A stretch of DNA of 64,000 nucleotides from Utricularia gibba (Eukaryota; Streptophyta; Magnoliopsida; Lamiales; Lentibulariaceae): contig CM007989.1 in the NCBI GenBank assembly GCA_002189035.1, positions 3,286,001 to 3,350,000 on the forward strand, written 5' to 3'. This document shows, one piece after another, positions 36,165-47,079 of the stretch (position 1 is its first letter; every line of letters starts with the position of its first letter). The position numbers were made by a program, and so were the translations under genes. Under the pieces are notes generated by a model. The model ran no database searches and was not told where the DNA came from. It worked only from the letters and a program-made list of their open reading frames with translations.

Positions 36165-36620
36165 AATTTTAGCATTTTTGACCCATAACAAAATGACCGG
36201 TTAGACATATTTGACCTGAACCGGTACTGATTCAGCATATGTGACCCAAAATATTTACAAAATGATATATTTAACCTGTCAAAAATTTATTGCATGACAT
36301 ATTTGACTCATAAATAATTCAGTTTTGATACTTTTGACCCATAAAATATTATAACGGAGCATATTTGACCCAATGAAAAGTTATAAAAGTTTACAACGGA
36401 GTCCGTTTGACCCAATAAGTTTACTGTTGGTCCCATGTTTAGTGTTCAGTTGGCATATTCAACTCAATAATTTGGCATATTTGACCCTTACAGTTTAATA
36501 ATCTGGCATTGTTGACCCTTAAGGTTCGTTAAATTTGCATATTTAACCCAAAAAGTGTGACAAATTAACATAATTAACCCAATAAGTTTATCGAATCGGC
36601 ATAAATAACCTATAAAGTTT
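36165..36620 (+). repeat. Ladder of degenerate subterminal motifs, left end
   Basis: About 14 copies of a motif near GCATATTTGACCCA recur every 25-45 bases (for example near 36203, 36234, 36294, 36330, 36357, 36473, 36505, 36534). The complement recurs at the right end of the element. Such repeats often bind transposase in other superfamilies; that role here is inference. Confidence 0.75.
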
Positions 36621-36932
36621 TTCAAAATTTTAAACAAATTAAATACTTTTTGAAATAAATATTGATCAATAAGTGCCCTATAGACATGGGCACAACAGTC
36701 AATCCGAATATTCATCGTGTCAACCCACTATGATTCTAAACATACGATATTATCAGCATTTTTATACATAGATTTATTTCTAAACATATGATAACATGAC
36801 AAATGCAAGAATTACAAAAATAATATTTTTATAAACATATGATATATGTTTCTTAAAATATAAATAATGTAAATATGTTATTTATTAAATCATATAAAAA
36901 ATATTTTTTATAAACATATGACGTGATATAAG

Positions 36933-37486
36933 TTTATCAGCGCTCGATCCGAGTCGCGCGGAAGGATCGAGCACGGATAAAAAGGCCACACGGGCGTGGC
37001 TTGTGCGTGAACCACGCCTGTGTGGCTTACAGGTTTATCAGCGCTCGATCCTTACGCGCGACTCGGATCGAGCGCTGATAAAAAGACCACACAGGCGTGG
37101 CTTATGCGTAAACCACGCCCGTGTGGCTTACAGGTTTATCAGCGCTCGATCCGAGTCGCGCGGAAGGATCGAGCGCGGATAAAAAGGCCACACGGGCGTG
37201 GCTTGTGCGTAAACCACGCCTGTGTGGCTTACAGGTTTATCAGCGCTCGATCCTTCCGCGCGACTCAGATCGAGCACTGATAAAAAGGACATACGGGCGT
37301 GGCTTATGCGTAAACCACGCCCGTGTGGCTTACAGGTTTATCAGCGCTCGATCCGAGTCGCGCGGAAGGATCGAGCGCGGATAAAAAGGCCACACGGGCG
37401 TGGCTTGTGCGTAAACCAAGCCCGTGTGGCTTACAGGTTTGTCAGCGCTAGATCCTTACGCACGATTCGGATCGAGCGCTTATAAA
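36933..37486. repeat. Tandem array of 101-base double-hairpin units (five and a half copies)
   Basis: Units start at 36933, 37034, 37135, 37236, 37337 and 37438 (last is half a unit). Each has hairpin 1 with arms TTTATCAGCGCTCGATCC and its complement around a 13-base loop, then hairpin 2 with arms GCCACACGGGCGTGG and complement around a 12-base loop. Loop 1 reads GAGTCGCGCGGAA in units 1, 3 and 5 and its complement, or nearly so, in units 2, 4 and 6. The array is GC- and CpG-rich within AT-rich DNA. Long open frames offset by 101 bases are by-products. Confidence 0.93.
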
Positions 37487-37702
37487 CTTTGTGGACTTGA
37501 GACTGAGAAATGCTCGAGACAAGTCTAAGGAAGGACATGATCCTTACACTATCGTATGATGTTTGCATAAGTATAAATAAACATATTATGATTGCTCGTA
37601 TAATGTTTGTTTAAAAATTTTAAACAAAAAATATAATGCATAAATAGTGTCAAAGACAAATAAAGAAGTTTACAATCTCATACCAACAAACAAGTTCAAT
37701 GT

Positions 37703-40700
37703 CTACATTTTTTTGGAAGGTTTACTTACCCGGCCGCTCCTAGATCGACGAGGAATCTCCATCAATTCTGCAAATTTACGAACATCTTCTTCAACGAACC
37801 AATCTCGTACCATCTATAGAAACATAATAGTACTTAGCACCTACTAATAAAATAAACAATATATTGTGATAATTACTTACAAACAAAGGGTGTGTTTCGA
37901 TAGTGTAAAGGTTGGGAGCTTGTTGGAGGAAAAGATATACATAGTATAACACATAAATCCTGTACTCAGTTGCACCCTTTTGTTTAGAGACCTATATGTT
38001 GATCGACGTTAAAATAAGGGAAAAAATAATATTAACAAAGTCATACTAACCTCTGGCCAAAAAATAGGCAACTCAAGCTCCTTCACACAATCATCATCCC
38101 AACCATTCACTTTAAAAATAGTGTCCACTAATCTATAGATCATGCATAGCAAAAATATTATCAGAGATTAAGAATAAAACACAATATAGCACAAGGTATT
38201 AAAACACACTACTTACTTTCGAAGATTATTTGTTATATGATTCGACATGCTATGCATCGAATCCAAGACAAGGATACACCGTTGGTATTTCTCTCCAAGA
38301 TTGCACAATATGACAAGGGTATAATGACCACTACAACATATAGAGACAATTCAAGGTGACATATTCTAATGGCAAATGAGGAATATATATGTATACAAAA
38401 GCTTACTTCATGTTAATTGGCAAGAAAATGTAACGAGTGTTGCATGGATTGTGTCTCACACACCACTTTTCAATCATTTCTAAGTCAAACTTTTTCTCCA
38501 CGGCATGTTGCATTCACAAGTTGTGGATGAATGCAACATTCGTTAGACGACCCAGTGGCTGCAATGCCACGATTTTCCTACAGATAAAAAAAATGATCTA
38601 GAATCGAATTCCAAAAAAATAGAATGTGTACTATATTGGATTCATATCTATTGACTTACTCAATGATGTCGTCTAGTACATCATCCATCAACTCGCCATA
38701 CACCCGTAGATGGGGAGCCTTACACCTTTGTTTATTTCTCGGAACCGGTTGAAGCTCGGTGGCATCCGAGTTGCTACTGACTTCCACCCGCATATTCACG
38801 CAACTATTGAAGATAACTCCTTTGTTGTTCGATTGACCATGTGGCATGTTGTACACCACACTTGTCGGGACTGTCTTCATAGGTATTTCTTCATGCGGTT
38901 TAGCATTTTCTTTCTTCACTTCCACACGACTTTGGTGAGAAGTCTCACCAACTTCCTCATTACCCATGGAACTACAATAATCAGCAATATCTATGTTGGC
39001 CGTACATGGTTCCAGTGGTATGGGTGTTTCATCCTCCTCCATTTGAGGAGCCCTATCCTCATTTAAGACACCCTCTTTGCAATCTTTTTTCTTGTGGCCT
39101 TTCTTGCCACATGTGGAACATGATATCAGCCTACAAGTTACATTCAATCGACCATAAATCCAAAACCAATCCATACAAAAAAGACTGTGATGGACAAAAC
39201 CTGGAGGATCTGCGCTTTTGTGAATTAGATGGACGGATAGGTTTCCTACGCTTCCACTCAGGTAGAAGTAGCGGTAAGTCAGCCATACAAGGCCATTCTT
39301 CAACTCCCGGAAGCTTGAACACATCACTATCATACATTTTTTGATACGCCATACGTGTATATCTATTGTCTATGTATTCCACTAAAGTATGGCCCTCCAA
39401 AATAATAGCAACGGCCGCATGTTTGCAAGGTATACCTAAACAAACAATAGATAAAAATGCAAAACACATAATAGAACACAAAATATTCATACTAAAAAAT
39501 ACAATAAATATAATATGGATTCTTCTAACAAAACTACCAATAGAGTACAAAATAATCATATTAAAAAATACTAAACATATAACATCAATTCTTATAATAA
39601 ACCTAATGAAATATGTATACAAAAAAATACTACACATGTAACATCAATTCTTATAATAAAACAAGAGAAATAAAATAAAATATATACCTGTAATTTCCCA
39701 TGCTCTACAATCACAGAAATTGTTGGTCAACCAGACGGTGTATTTTTTTGTTCCCTCCGACCACCCGTAATTACCTCGATCACCAACATCCATATGCCCC
39801 TTTCTTCCATCTTCCAATGCTTGGCTTAGAATATTCTCAATTCTTGGACATAAATCTTCATGCCATCTTGATGCGTCTCAACGACGCTTAACAAACCAAT
39901 CACAAACCTTGTCGTTAATCCGTTCCAAAAGCTCGATTAGGTCCAACCTCCTAGCATCCTTGAGAGCTGAATTAAGGGACTCTGAGTTGTTGTTCGTCAA
40001 AATGGCGCACTTATTGCCTCGATCAAAAAATGCTCGACACCATTGAGATGGTGGGATGCTGTCCATATACTCATATGCTTTGGGATTACATTCATTAAGT
40101 GCATCCATAGCACGCCTAAACTGACCAGGCGTTGTAGCTCGAGCGGCAATCCACACATGGCCCTTCAAAACAGCCGTCAACTTCGCTGGAATACTTCTAG
40201 CAAGATTCTTGAGCAAATGCAAGACACAATGCCGGATCTGCAAAATACAATTTTTTATATATATGGCTCAATGCATTACCTTGACTTTCGGAAGTAAGTG
40301 TCTCAATACGGATAATATTGCTGGAGCTCTATCTGAAACTATGGTAAATGATTCTTGCGTCTCCTCCGAAATACCGTAGTCTTCGGCAAGCAATTTCATG
40401 AACCAAGTCCAAGCCATCAAAGTTTCACCACCAACAACACCCCATGCAAGAGGGAAAACGCCATTATTCGGATCCGAGGCCGTCGCCACTAGCACTTTCC
40501 CATTCAATTTACTCAATGTATGCGTTCCATCAACTCCAATCACATTATGACCACATATACGGAATCCATCTTTACAAGCCTGTAATTCACATATAAATCA
40601 AGCAAATACTAAAAAAAAAAAATCTAATATTATCCCATAATCCATCAACTCGTCATAACTAAATGTTAACTTATCATTACATAATTAATCAAATACACCT

Positions 40701-41688
40701 CTAGCATACAATGTTCAACAACAAACCAACCAAAAATATGTAACAAAAAACACTACAAATATAAAAACAAATCCACAAATATATAAAAAAAATTCTTCAA
40801 AAATGCATACCTTAGGACAAAAATAAACTCATTCACATATTTTACTTTTCCCATCTTCACCACCATCTACCTCCAATATTGCCATGGTAGCACCTTCATT
40901 CAATACCCGATATTGTTCACAATAACTTTGTAGGTGCTCGAAATCATTCTTCATACTTCCCATCGCCATCTTCCTTGCATTTTCTTTTGCTCTCCTCACC
41001 TTGTGAGTAGACACCTCCACATGCCAATCACGTTTTATATCCGTAAATAGATCCGCAACCTTCATCAATGGGCGATCAATGAGCCTATCCATGTACATCT
41101 TCCCAAGCCAACGCGCATTCACTGATTTGTTGCTCACATGTGGCCGACAATGGTCTCTATGTGGAGTAACTTCATAAACACTCCAAGTCATCATCGGTGT
41201 TACCTTCACATATACCTTCCACATGCATGTTACCCCTTCACTACCTCTACAACGAGCAATCAAACGGCGCTTATCATTCTTCTCAAACCAGAATTGGATT
41301 CCTTTCTGCACACAATATTCTTCAAGTGCATCTTTCGCCTCGGCTTTCGATTCAAAGATTATCCCTTCCCTATAAATAAAACATAATTTAAATACTAAAA
41401 ATAATAATAATACAACATAATCAAAAAAAATTATACTTACACAAGTTCTTGTATTCGAACACTACCGCTTTCCGTTCTAATAATGTTCAAAGGCCCTTCA
41501 CTTCTTTCATTTTGAGGAGCTTCCGATTGTATTCCTTCAGATATAGGAATTTTTAAAGCTTGCCCATAATCATCATTCTCGATAGGGAATTGGTCATCAA
41601 GAATCTCGTAGTCTTCTTCCTCACTTCCATAATCAAATTCGAAGTCGCTTTCATACTCCATGCGAGTATCTATACCTACAATTGCCAA
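37703..41688 (-). pseudogene. MULE transposase joined in phase to a Ulp1-like (C48) peptidase domain, decayed
   Basis: Exons that join in phase: 41688-41441, 41369-40811, 40579-40280, 40237-39688, 39435-39201, 39130-38660, 38577-38407, 38330-38217, 38132-38051, 37991-37881, 37813-about 37703. The N-terminus is acidic, followed by a MuDR N-terminal domain (FESKAEAKDALEEYC). The DDE core shows IGVDGTHTLSK, IVSDRAPAI and NNNSESLN. SWIM finger: CDCRAWEITGIPCKH. Zinc knuckle: CSTCGKKGHKKKDC. The Ulp1-like part has RYIFLPINM, NGHYTLVIL, VLDSMHS and KQKGATEYRIYVLYY. In-frame TGA codons lie at 40829-40831, 39878-39880 and about 38517. The position expected to be the catalytic Cys is Tyr. If splicing used the TAA right after IIE at 38656, the Ulp1 part would be separate. 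Confidence 0.8.
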
Positions 41689-42488
41689 TTAGGAAATCAA
41701 CAAAAAAATTAATGAGTACAACCTACACCTATTATTTTGATGAGACTAACAAGAAGAAAAGCAGAAGTCACATGGAAAATCTGGAAAAACATGTATACAA
41801 AGAACATACAACTGCCTTGATAGCATAATACAAAATATTACATAATCTAGTAGAACAAATAACACTAATCCATATAAAATTACATGTAAAAGGCACACAT
41901 TTAATACTCCCATAATGTGCAACATATTATGGAAGGACATATTATATATTAATCCACCTAAAGGTTATAAAACTAGGTGTTCTAAAATGTAAAAAAAATT
42001 CAAGCAAGTAATGACCCTAAAATATGATAGGAACGAACAAGTTAGGCTTTCATTAGTGTCCCTAACTTCTACTTCACTTTGCCTCAGCAAACAATCTCAG
42101 CAAAAATAAGCACCCTCATCTCTAGTGTAGGTGAATCCAAGTAGAAGAGAAATGACAGGGTAGAAAAATCAGGTATAAATGATATTTAACAGAAGAACAT
42201 AGAAATAACCAACCGATTTTTTGCACAAAAGTTCAACAATAGCAACCAGGTGAATAAGAAGCAAATACAATAATGCAAAGACTGGTATTATAAAGAAAAG
42301 GGGAATGAAGTGAAAAAAATTCACGAAACCCATACCTTAAGAGCAACTTCACGCCTTTCTGTTGTGTGGGAATCACTTCTCCCAATCTCTTTGCCTTCAC
42401 CCGTAAGAGGAGAAGAGGCTCATCCCCAATTCAATTTAGGGTCAAATATCAAAAGTAAAAAAAGGTCAAATATCAAATCACGTGTAAG

Positions 42489-42708
42489 CATCGAGCGCTG
42501 ATAAAAAGGCCACACGGGCGTGGCTTATGCGTAAACCATGCCCGTGTGGCTTACAGGTTTATAGTGCTCGATCCAAATCACGCATAAGGATCGAGCGCTG
42601 ATAAAAAGGCCACACGGGCGTGGCTTATGCGTAAACCATGCCCGTGTGGCTTACAGGTTTATAGTGCTCGATCCAAATCACGCATAAGGATCGAGCGCTG
42701 ATAAAACT
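42489..42708. repeat. Second hairpin-unit array near right end (two units)
   Basis: Two units of period 100 carry the same two hairpins as the left array. Loop 1 reads AAATCACGCATAA in both, so orientation does not alternate here. It looks like the odd-unit loop with G to A changes. The array lies upstream of the transposase gene and has the same strand orientation as the left array. Confidence 0.9.
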
Positions 42709-42715
42709 GGGTTCA

Positions 42716-42982
42716 ATTATGTAGGTCAAATATGTTAAACCGGTAAACTATTTGGGTCAAATATGCCAAAATTGAAATTTTATCAGGTTAAATTTATCAT
42801 TATTAAATGGGTGTGTTCTACAGTAACAAAAATCCGTAGGTCAAAAATGTCAATTAGTCAAAATTATGGGTCAAATATGCCTATTCATGAAACTTTATGG
42901 GCCCATTATGCCCCGTTATGAAAATTTCTAAGTCCGTTATATTCTAAACCCATAATTTTTAGGTCATATATGTAATTATCTC
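42716..42982 (-). repeat. Inverted subterminal motif ladder and right terminal inverted repeat
   Basis: Complement copies of the left-end motif (GGTCAAATATG and variants near 42723, 42755, 42836, 42869, 42962) lead to the right terminus. The terminal 26 bases are 42957-42982. Confidence 0.75.
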
Positions 42983-43965
42983 CTGAAAATTCTATCTGTT
43001 GTAAGTTGGTCAAATTGGTGACTCCTGATGGGATGATTCCTATAATATTATTTGCTTTTATAGTGATAATCTGGAGCGCCTTCCATTCCCCTATAGTTTT
43101 GGGGAGTCCGCCAGCCAATCTATTATGATCTAAATAGAGAGTATTGAGTTGTGAAAAGGGAGAGCTCATGTCCGGAGGAATGGAGCCACTCAGCCTATTG
43201 TGTGACAAAGAGAGGAACTGTAATTGTGCACATGCAGAAATATTGGATGGTATCTCTCCTTCCAAGGAAATATTGTAATAGCAACTCCACAATTTTAGGA
43301 ATCCCAGAACATAGATGGGATGGGATGCAGCCAACGAAATTGTTAGCCGCCAAGCTCACACCTTGCAACTTGGATAAGTTGAAAACTGAACTGGGTATTA
43401 CTCCCTCCATCTGGTTAGAATAAAGTTCCAATCCCTCAAGCTTCGATGCATTCCCTATGGAATCAGGCAAGGAGCCGCTAAAGGAGTTATTACTGAGGCG
43501 TAGCTGCCGGAGATCACTCAAGAACCCGATCCATGGAGGAACTTCGCCACTCAGATCATTCCCGCCCAAGAGCAAGTATTGTAATTTGTGCAATCCAGAC
43601 CATTCCTGAGGCAAATTGCCATGAAAATGGTTTCCCGACATATCCAAAAACATGAGAAACGTGAGATTCCCCATTTCCGGGGGTAAACTCCCCCTTAACC
43701 CCATCTCACTAAGATTTAAACCAACAACTCTTCGATACGGAGAACCACAGATAACCCCTGTCCAAGTGCACACAGAGGAAGCACTAGGAATTGTAGTAGC
43801 ATTACCAAACCAGTTGAGTGACGAAGAGTCACCAAGTAACCGGGCTTTCAAGGCCAGGAGAGCCATTGCGTCCGACTGCAGATCAGTGTTTGAATAAGCA
43901 ACAAGAAAGAGGGACATCAGAAGGAAACAAAAACATGCGTTTGATATTGAGAAGCCTGCACCCAT
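42983..43965 (-). pseudogene. LRR receptor-like kinase copy C/D, 5' portion (signal peptide and first LRRs)
   Basis: This is the 5' part of the gene split by the MULE. It begins MGAGFSISNACFCFLLMSLF, nearly the same signal peptide as copy B, then CTWTGVIC and LRRs up to the insertion point in codons for EFS. A 2-base deletion relative to copy B near 43268-43280 shifts the frame after GIPKIVELLL, so the reading frame was also lost inside exon 1. The target site copy is 42983-42992. Upstream DNA matches the copy B promoter. The order of frameshift and transposon insertion cannot be told from one sequence. Confidence 0.9.
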
Positions 43966-46900
43966 TTCTTCCGACAGTGGAATGAGGACACAGGAGAGGA
44001 GTTTGAGAAGGAAGATGGTGGTGATTAGTTCAGCTTCTTATGTGCCGTCACCTGGTTGCTTTATAGCAAGTATGCATGTAACCCGCGAACAGACAAACCA
44101 ATCCAATCCATAAAGCCGACTAACTCTTGGACTGGTGACTTTGACAGGATCAATCGATTCGACAAATACAGTTAAGTTAATCACATCACATGCCTAACCA
44201 CAAGTCGGGAAATCAACTTTCATTTTGAACAAGGGAAGTCTGATTCGATGGCCAAATGTTAAGCCGAAGTAGATATTCTACGACTCCATGAGATCAGCAC
44301 AATTAAGAGATCTTCATTAGCAGCATCGTCGTGCATGCTCCACGACAACCAGTAACATCAAAAACCAGGACTGTGTCTTCACACGGATAGACTTGACTAC
44401 TTGACCGCAAGTCTTCCCCATCCGTCTTCTACACGTCAGACTCTTTCGTGAAGGATTAGCATACATTGACTTGAGAGAGTGATGTGCACTCTGCAGTGAA
44501 GCATACTTGAAGGATTCAACTGAAATCAACGCTCAGGAAACCATGGCCCCTTATCTTATCGTTGAAAGATTCAATCTTGGCATCCCCATTATGATTATGT
44601 AATACGGCAACATCTATCACATAATTTAGGGGACTTTTTAATGCAAGAAAATAATAAAAGAAAATTGAATGGATTTCATGGAATATGATGGAGTATTGCA
44701 ACAGGCGGCCTCATTGGTTGAGTGCCCCCCTTGCCAAAAGTTTGTTTGCTGTATACCTCTATTTTTAAAAGTGTTTGAAAAATACCTCATGTTTTAATTT
44801 TTAATTATTTTTTTATCATAAATGTATTTCTATTGTTGTGCTTAAATATTTTTATTTCTTTATAGCTATTATCTCTAAGCATAATAAACTATTTAAAAAA
44901 TTAATTTCAAAATATACAAGATTAAATAATAAAATATTTGCATAGTGCATGACCATTTCTTGTGTATATTTTGATAAAATTAAAATGTAAAATTTTAATC
45001 AAATTATAGTATATTTTTACAATATTTAAATAATACATTTTCCTTATAAATATTTATTAGGTTTTTTTCAAAAATATTTTTCAATACATCATCACTTGTA
45101 CACTTAACAGTATATTTTTTTGATCAATGAACACAAGTAGTCTTTGTTAGTACATAAATTTACATATGAATTGTATTTATATAATATTGCTATACAAAAT
45201 ATGTAAAGAAACAATAAAACATGGTGATTAATATCCACAAAACAATTGAATGTTTTTTTGTGATATTTGGATTATCTAATATAAAATTATTAAACATTAT
45301 ATATTGTTTAAAAAAATTTATTCGTGTGATATTACTTATTATTAAAATAGAATAATAAAATAAAACTGTTTTCATTAATTAATTAAAAAATATTTTATGG
45401 TTGTCTTTAACAAATTTAATTGAAAATATAAATTACTGCTCATGATTGCTCGTAACCTCAGTTTGCTTCATCTTCACATAAAGACGAGAAGAACATAGCA
45501 GGGTGGCAATATGATTGGTCCACTAAATCTATAACCAGTTGGCATTTATCAGATCGATTGTGGCGTCATGAAGAAGAGGGGTGTTAACGGATTTCATGTT
45601 GAAAGCGAAATGGACAGCTGCTCAGGCAATGGAAGTAATGAGGTTAAATTATTGGTGGTATTTTAAGTTTTTGAATCTCTCATGTGTATGAGACGTTTTT
45701 AGAGTTTCGTACATTTTTCTTTAGATCCCACTGAAAAGTTTGAACTTGTAATATAAGAATGCCATTGTCTTTTTTATGAGCATTCCACTGAATTTTCCCA
45801 CTGCCAGATTATCAACAAAATCGATACTCTTTCTGAGATTTTACATTTGGATCTTTGAAATCTATGTAGATGCTCTCAAAAAAAAAAAAAAAAAAAAAAA
45901 AAGAGAGAGAGAGAGAGAGAGAAAAGTGAAAGAAATCCATGCGGATGAAGGGTATATAGCAAATGGAGATATGTGTCCGTGGTGATGGTAGCGTTATCTA
46001 CATATCTTCTGGATATGGGGACCCAACACAGGATTCCCAATGATCTCATTCTCAGTAGACTCACGGCTATCGTCTTCTCTTTTGCACTTATGAGTCCCTT
46101 TTCTTTGTGATTTGCATTCTTGCCCCTGAACATCATGAGAACCTGCTGAAATCATCCCTCACACAGTCAAGTGCTTGATACTAGTGTGCTGTGAAAAGGG
46201 GTGAAGCCGAAGATATAATTAACATAAAATTTCACAGAGCTGCTTCGTAATGAACATAAAAGAGCTGCCTTTATTCTGCTAGTGTTGAATCAAGGACTAA
46301 GGTGGAATTAGTGAAGTTTGTAGGCTAAGAAAGAAAAAATTAATGTGGTGGAGTTTATAAAAAAAATCTATTGGAAGTTCCCAAGTAACAGTATGACGGA
46401 AAGAGACTTGTTCCTTTCCCAGCAAAACTAGGAAAACAGCAAGTCCTAGATAAGAGTAGTTCAAAGATATGGTGAGTTCATCAGCTGCCTATCTTACTCT
46501 GCAACTTGCTTCATGGTTTAAATCCTTGATTCGTGCTTCTTTCACCTTTCTCTGCCTATCCATATCAGTTTGAAACTCTTTCTCTGCTTTCACCGATAAT
46601 TTTGCATTGTTAGCTGAAGCACTGCTCTTGTATGATTGTCTTACCTTAAAGAAGAGCTGATGGGTGTTGCTCTTGTGATATTTTTTGAGAAGTTTTGGTA
46701 GTGTCTCAGGCTTTTTATTGATGTTGATGATAAGTGCCACCAAGGTTGTTCATCAAGAGGCAAATTGTTTCCACTTTTCTGTGGTTCTTACAGCAGCAAG
46801 AGGGTACATTACATCGATTTTTCGTGAACTTCATTATGCGGTTCTTGAGTTTTCCTTTCACACCTTCCGTGGTTCTCTTCTCCTTCAACCTTTTCGTATA

Positions 46901-47079
46901 TGTAATCTGACATCAGGTCCACCCGGATGAGCTTAGTGGGATTTTCTGCTTGGATTGAAATCTATCATATTCTCCATTTAAGAGATTTGGCGCTCTTATC
47001 TAGCTTGTTTTTCATTTCGCATATATATTTATTCTTGTTCCTGCAGTGAACTCAAACCAGATAATATCAACGTGATTTC
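43966..47079. other. Long intergenic region: RLK promoter duplicate, AT-rich DNA, AHL promoter and leader
   Basis: From 43966 to about 44870 it repeats the promoter region of RLK copy B. From 44880 to 45420 it is very AT-rich. An A tract (about 45878-45902) followed by (GA)n lies upstream of the AHL gene. The part from about 46140 to 47045 is probably AHL promoter, leader and a leader intron ending at TTCCTGCAG (47046). No additional gene is recognisable. Confidence 0.5.
45878..45921 (+). repeat. A tract followed by (GA)n microsatellite
   Basis: About 25 A residues run straight into about nine GA dinucleotides. GAGA-type repeats occur in plant promoters, where BPC proteins can bind. Here it is about 1.15 kb from the AHL start codon, so a regulatory role is speculative. 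Confidence 0.7.

Larger units (their letters stand above)
36133..42982 (-). mobile_element. Mutator-like element (MULE) with transposase-Ulp1 gene, inserted in an LRR-RLK exon
   Basis: The 6850-base element is bounded by a perfect 10-base target site duplication. Imperfect terminal inverted repeats begin GGGGTGTTGTCATTTGTGAC on the left and GAGATAATTACATATATGAC on the right complement; 18 of the first 26 bases match. Order from the left: ladder of short subterminal motifs, hairpin array of 101-base units, AT-rich spacer, minus-strand gene (37703-41688) with transposase and Ulp1-like parts, spacer, second shorter hairpin array, inverted motif ladder. It cuts the RLK 15 coding bases before the end of exon 1. 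The coding region is disabled by stop codons, so the copy is probably non-autonomous now. Confidence 0.92.

Noticed and set aside
37020-37485. Three overlapping long plus-strand frames starting MWLTGLSALDP and offset by 101 bases
   Set aside because: They are by-products of translating the hairpin array. The period equals the DNA repeat and there is no promoter, splice or domain evidence.
36933-37486. Regular palindromic repeats that superficially resemble a CRISPR array
   Set aside because: Plant nuclear DNA, no variable spacers and no cas genes. Both repeat and spacer recur together as a tandem unit.
36133-42982. Possibility that the element is a CACTA transposon, because of subterminal motif ladders
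   Set aside because: The target duplication is 10 bases, not 3, the ends do not read CACTA, and the transposase has MULE motifs with SWIM and zinc knuckle.
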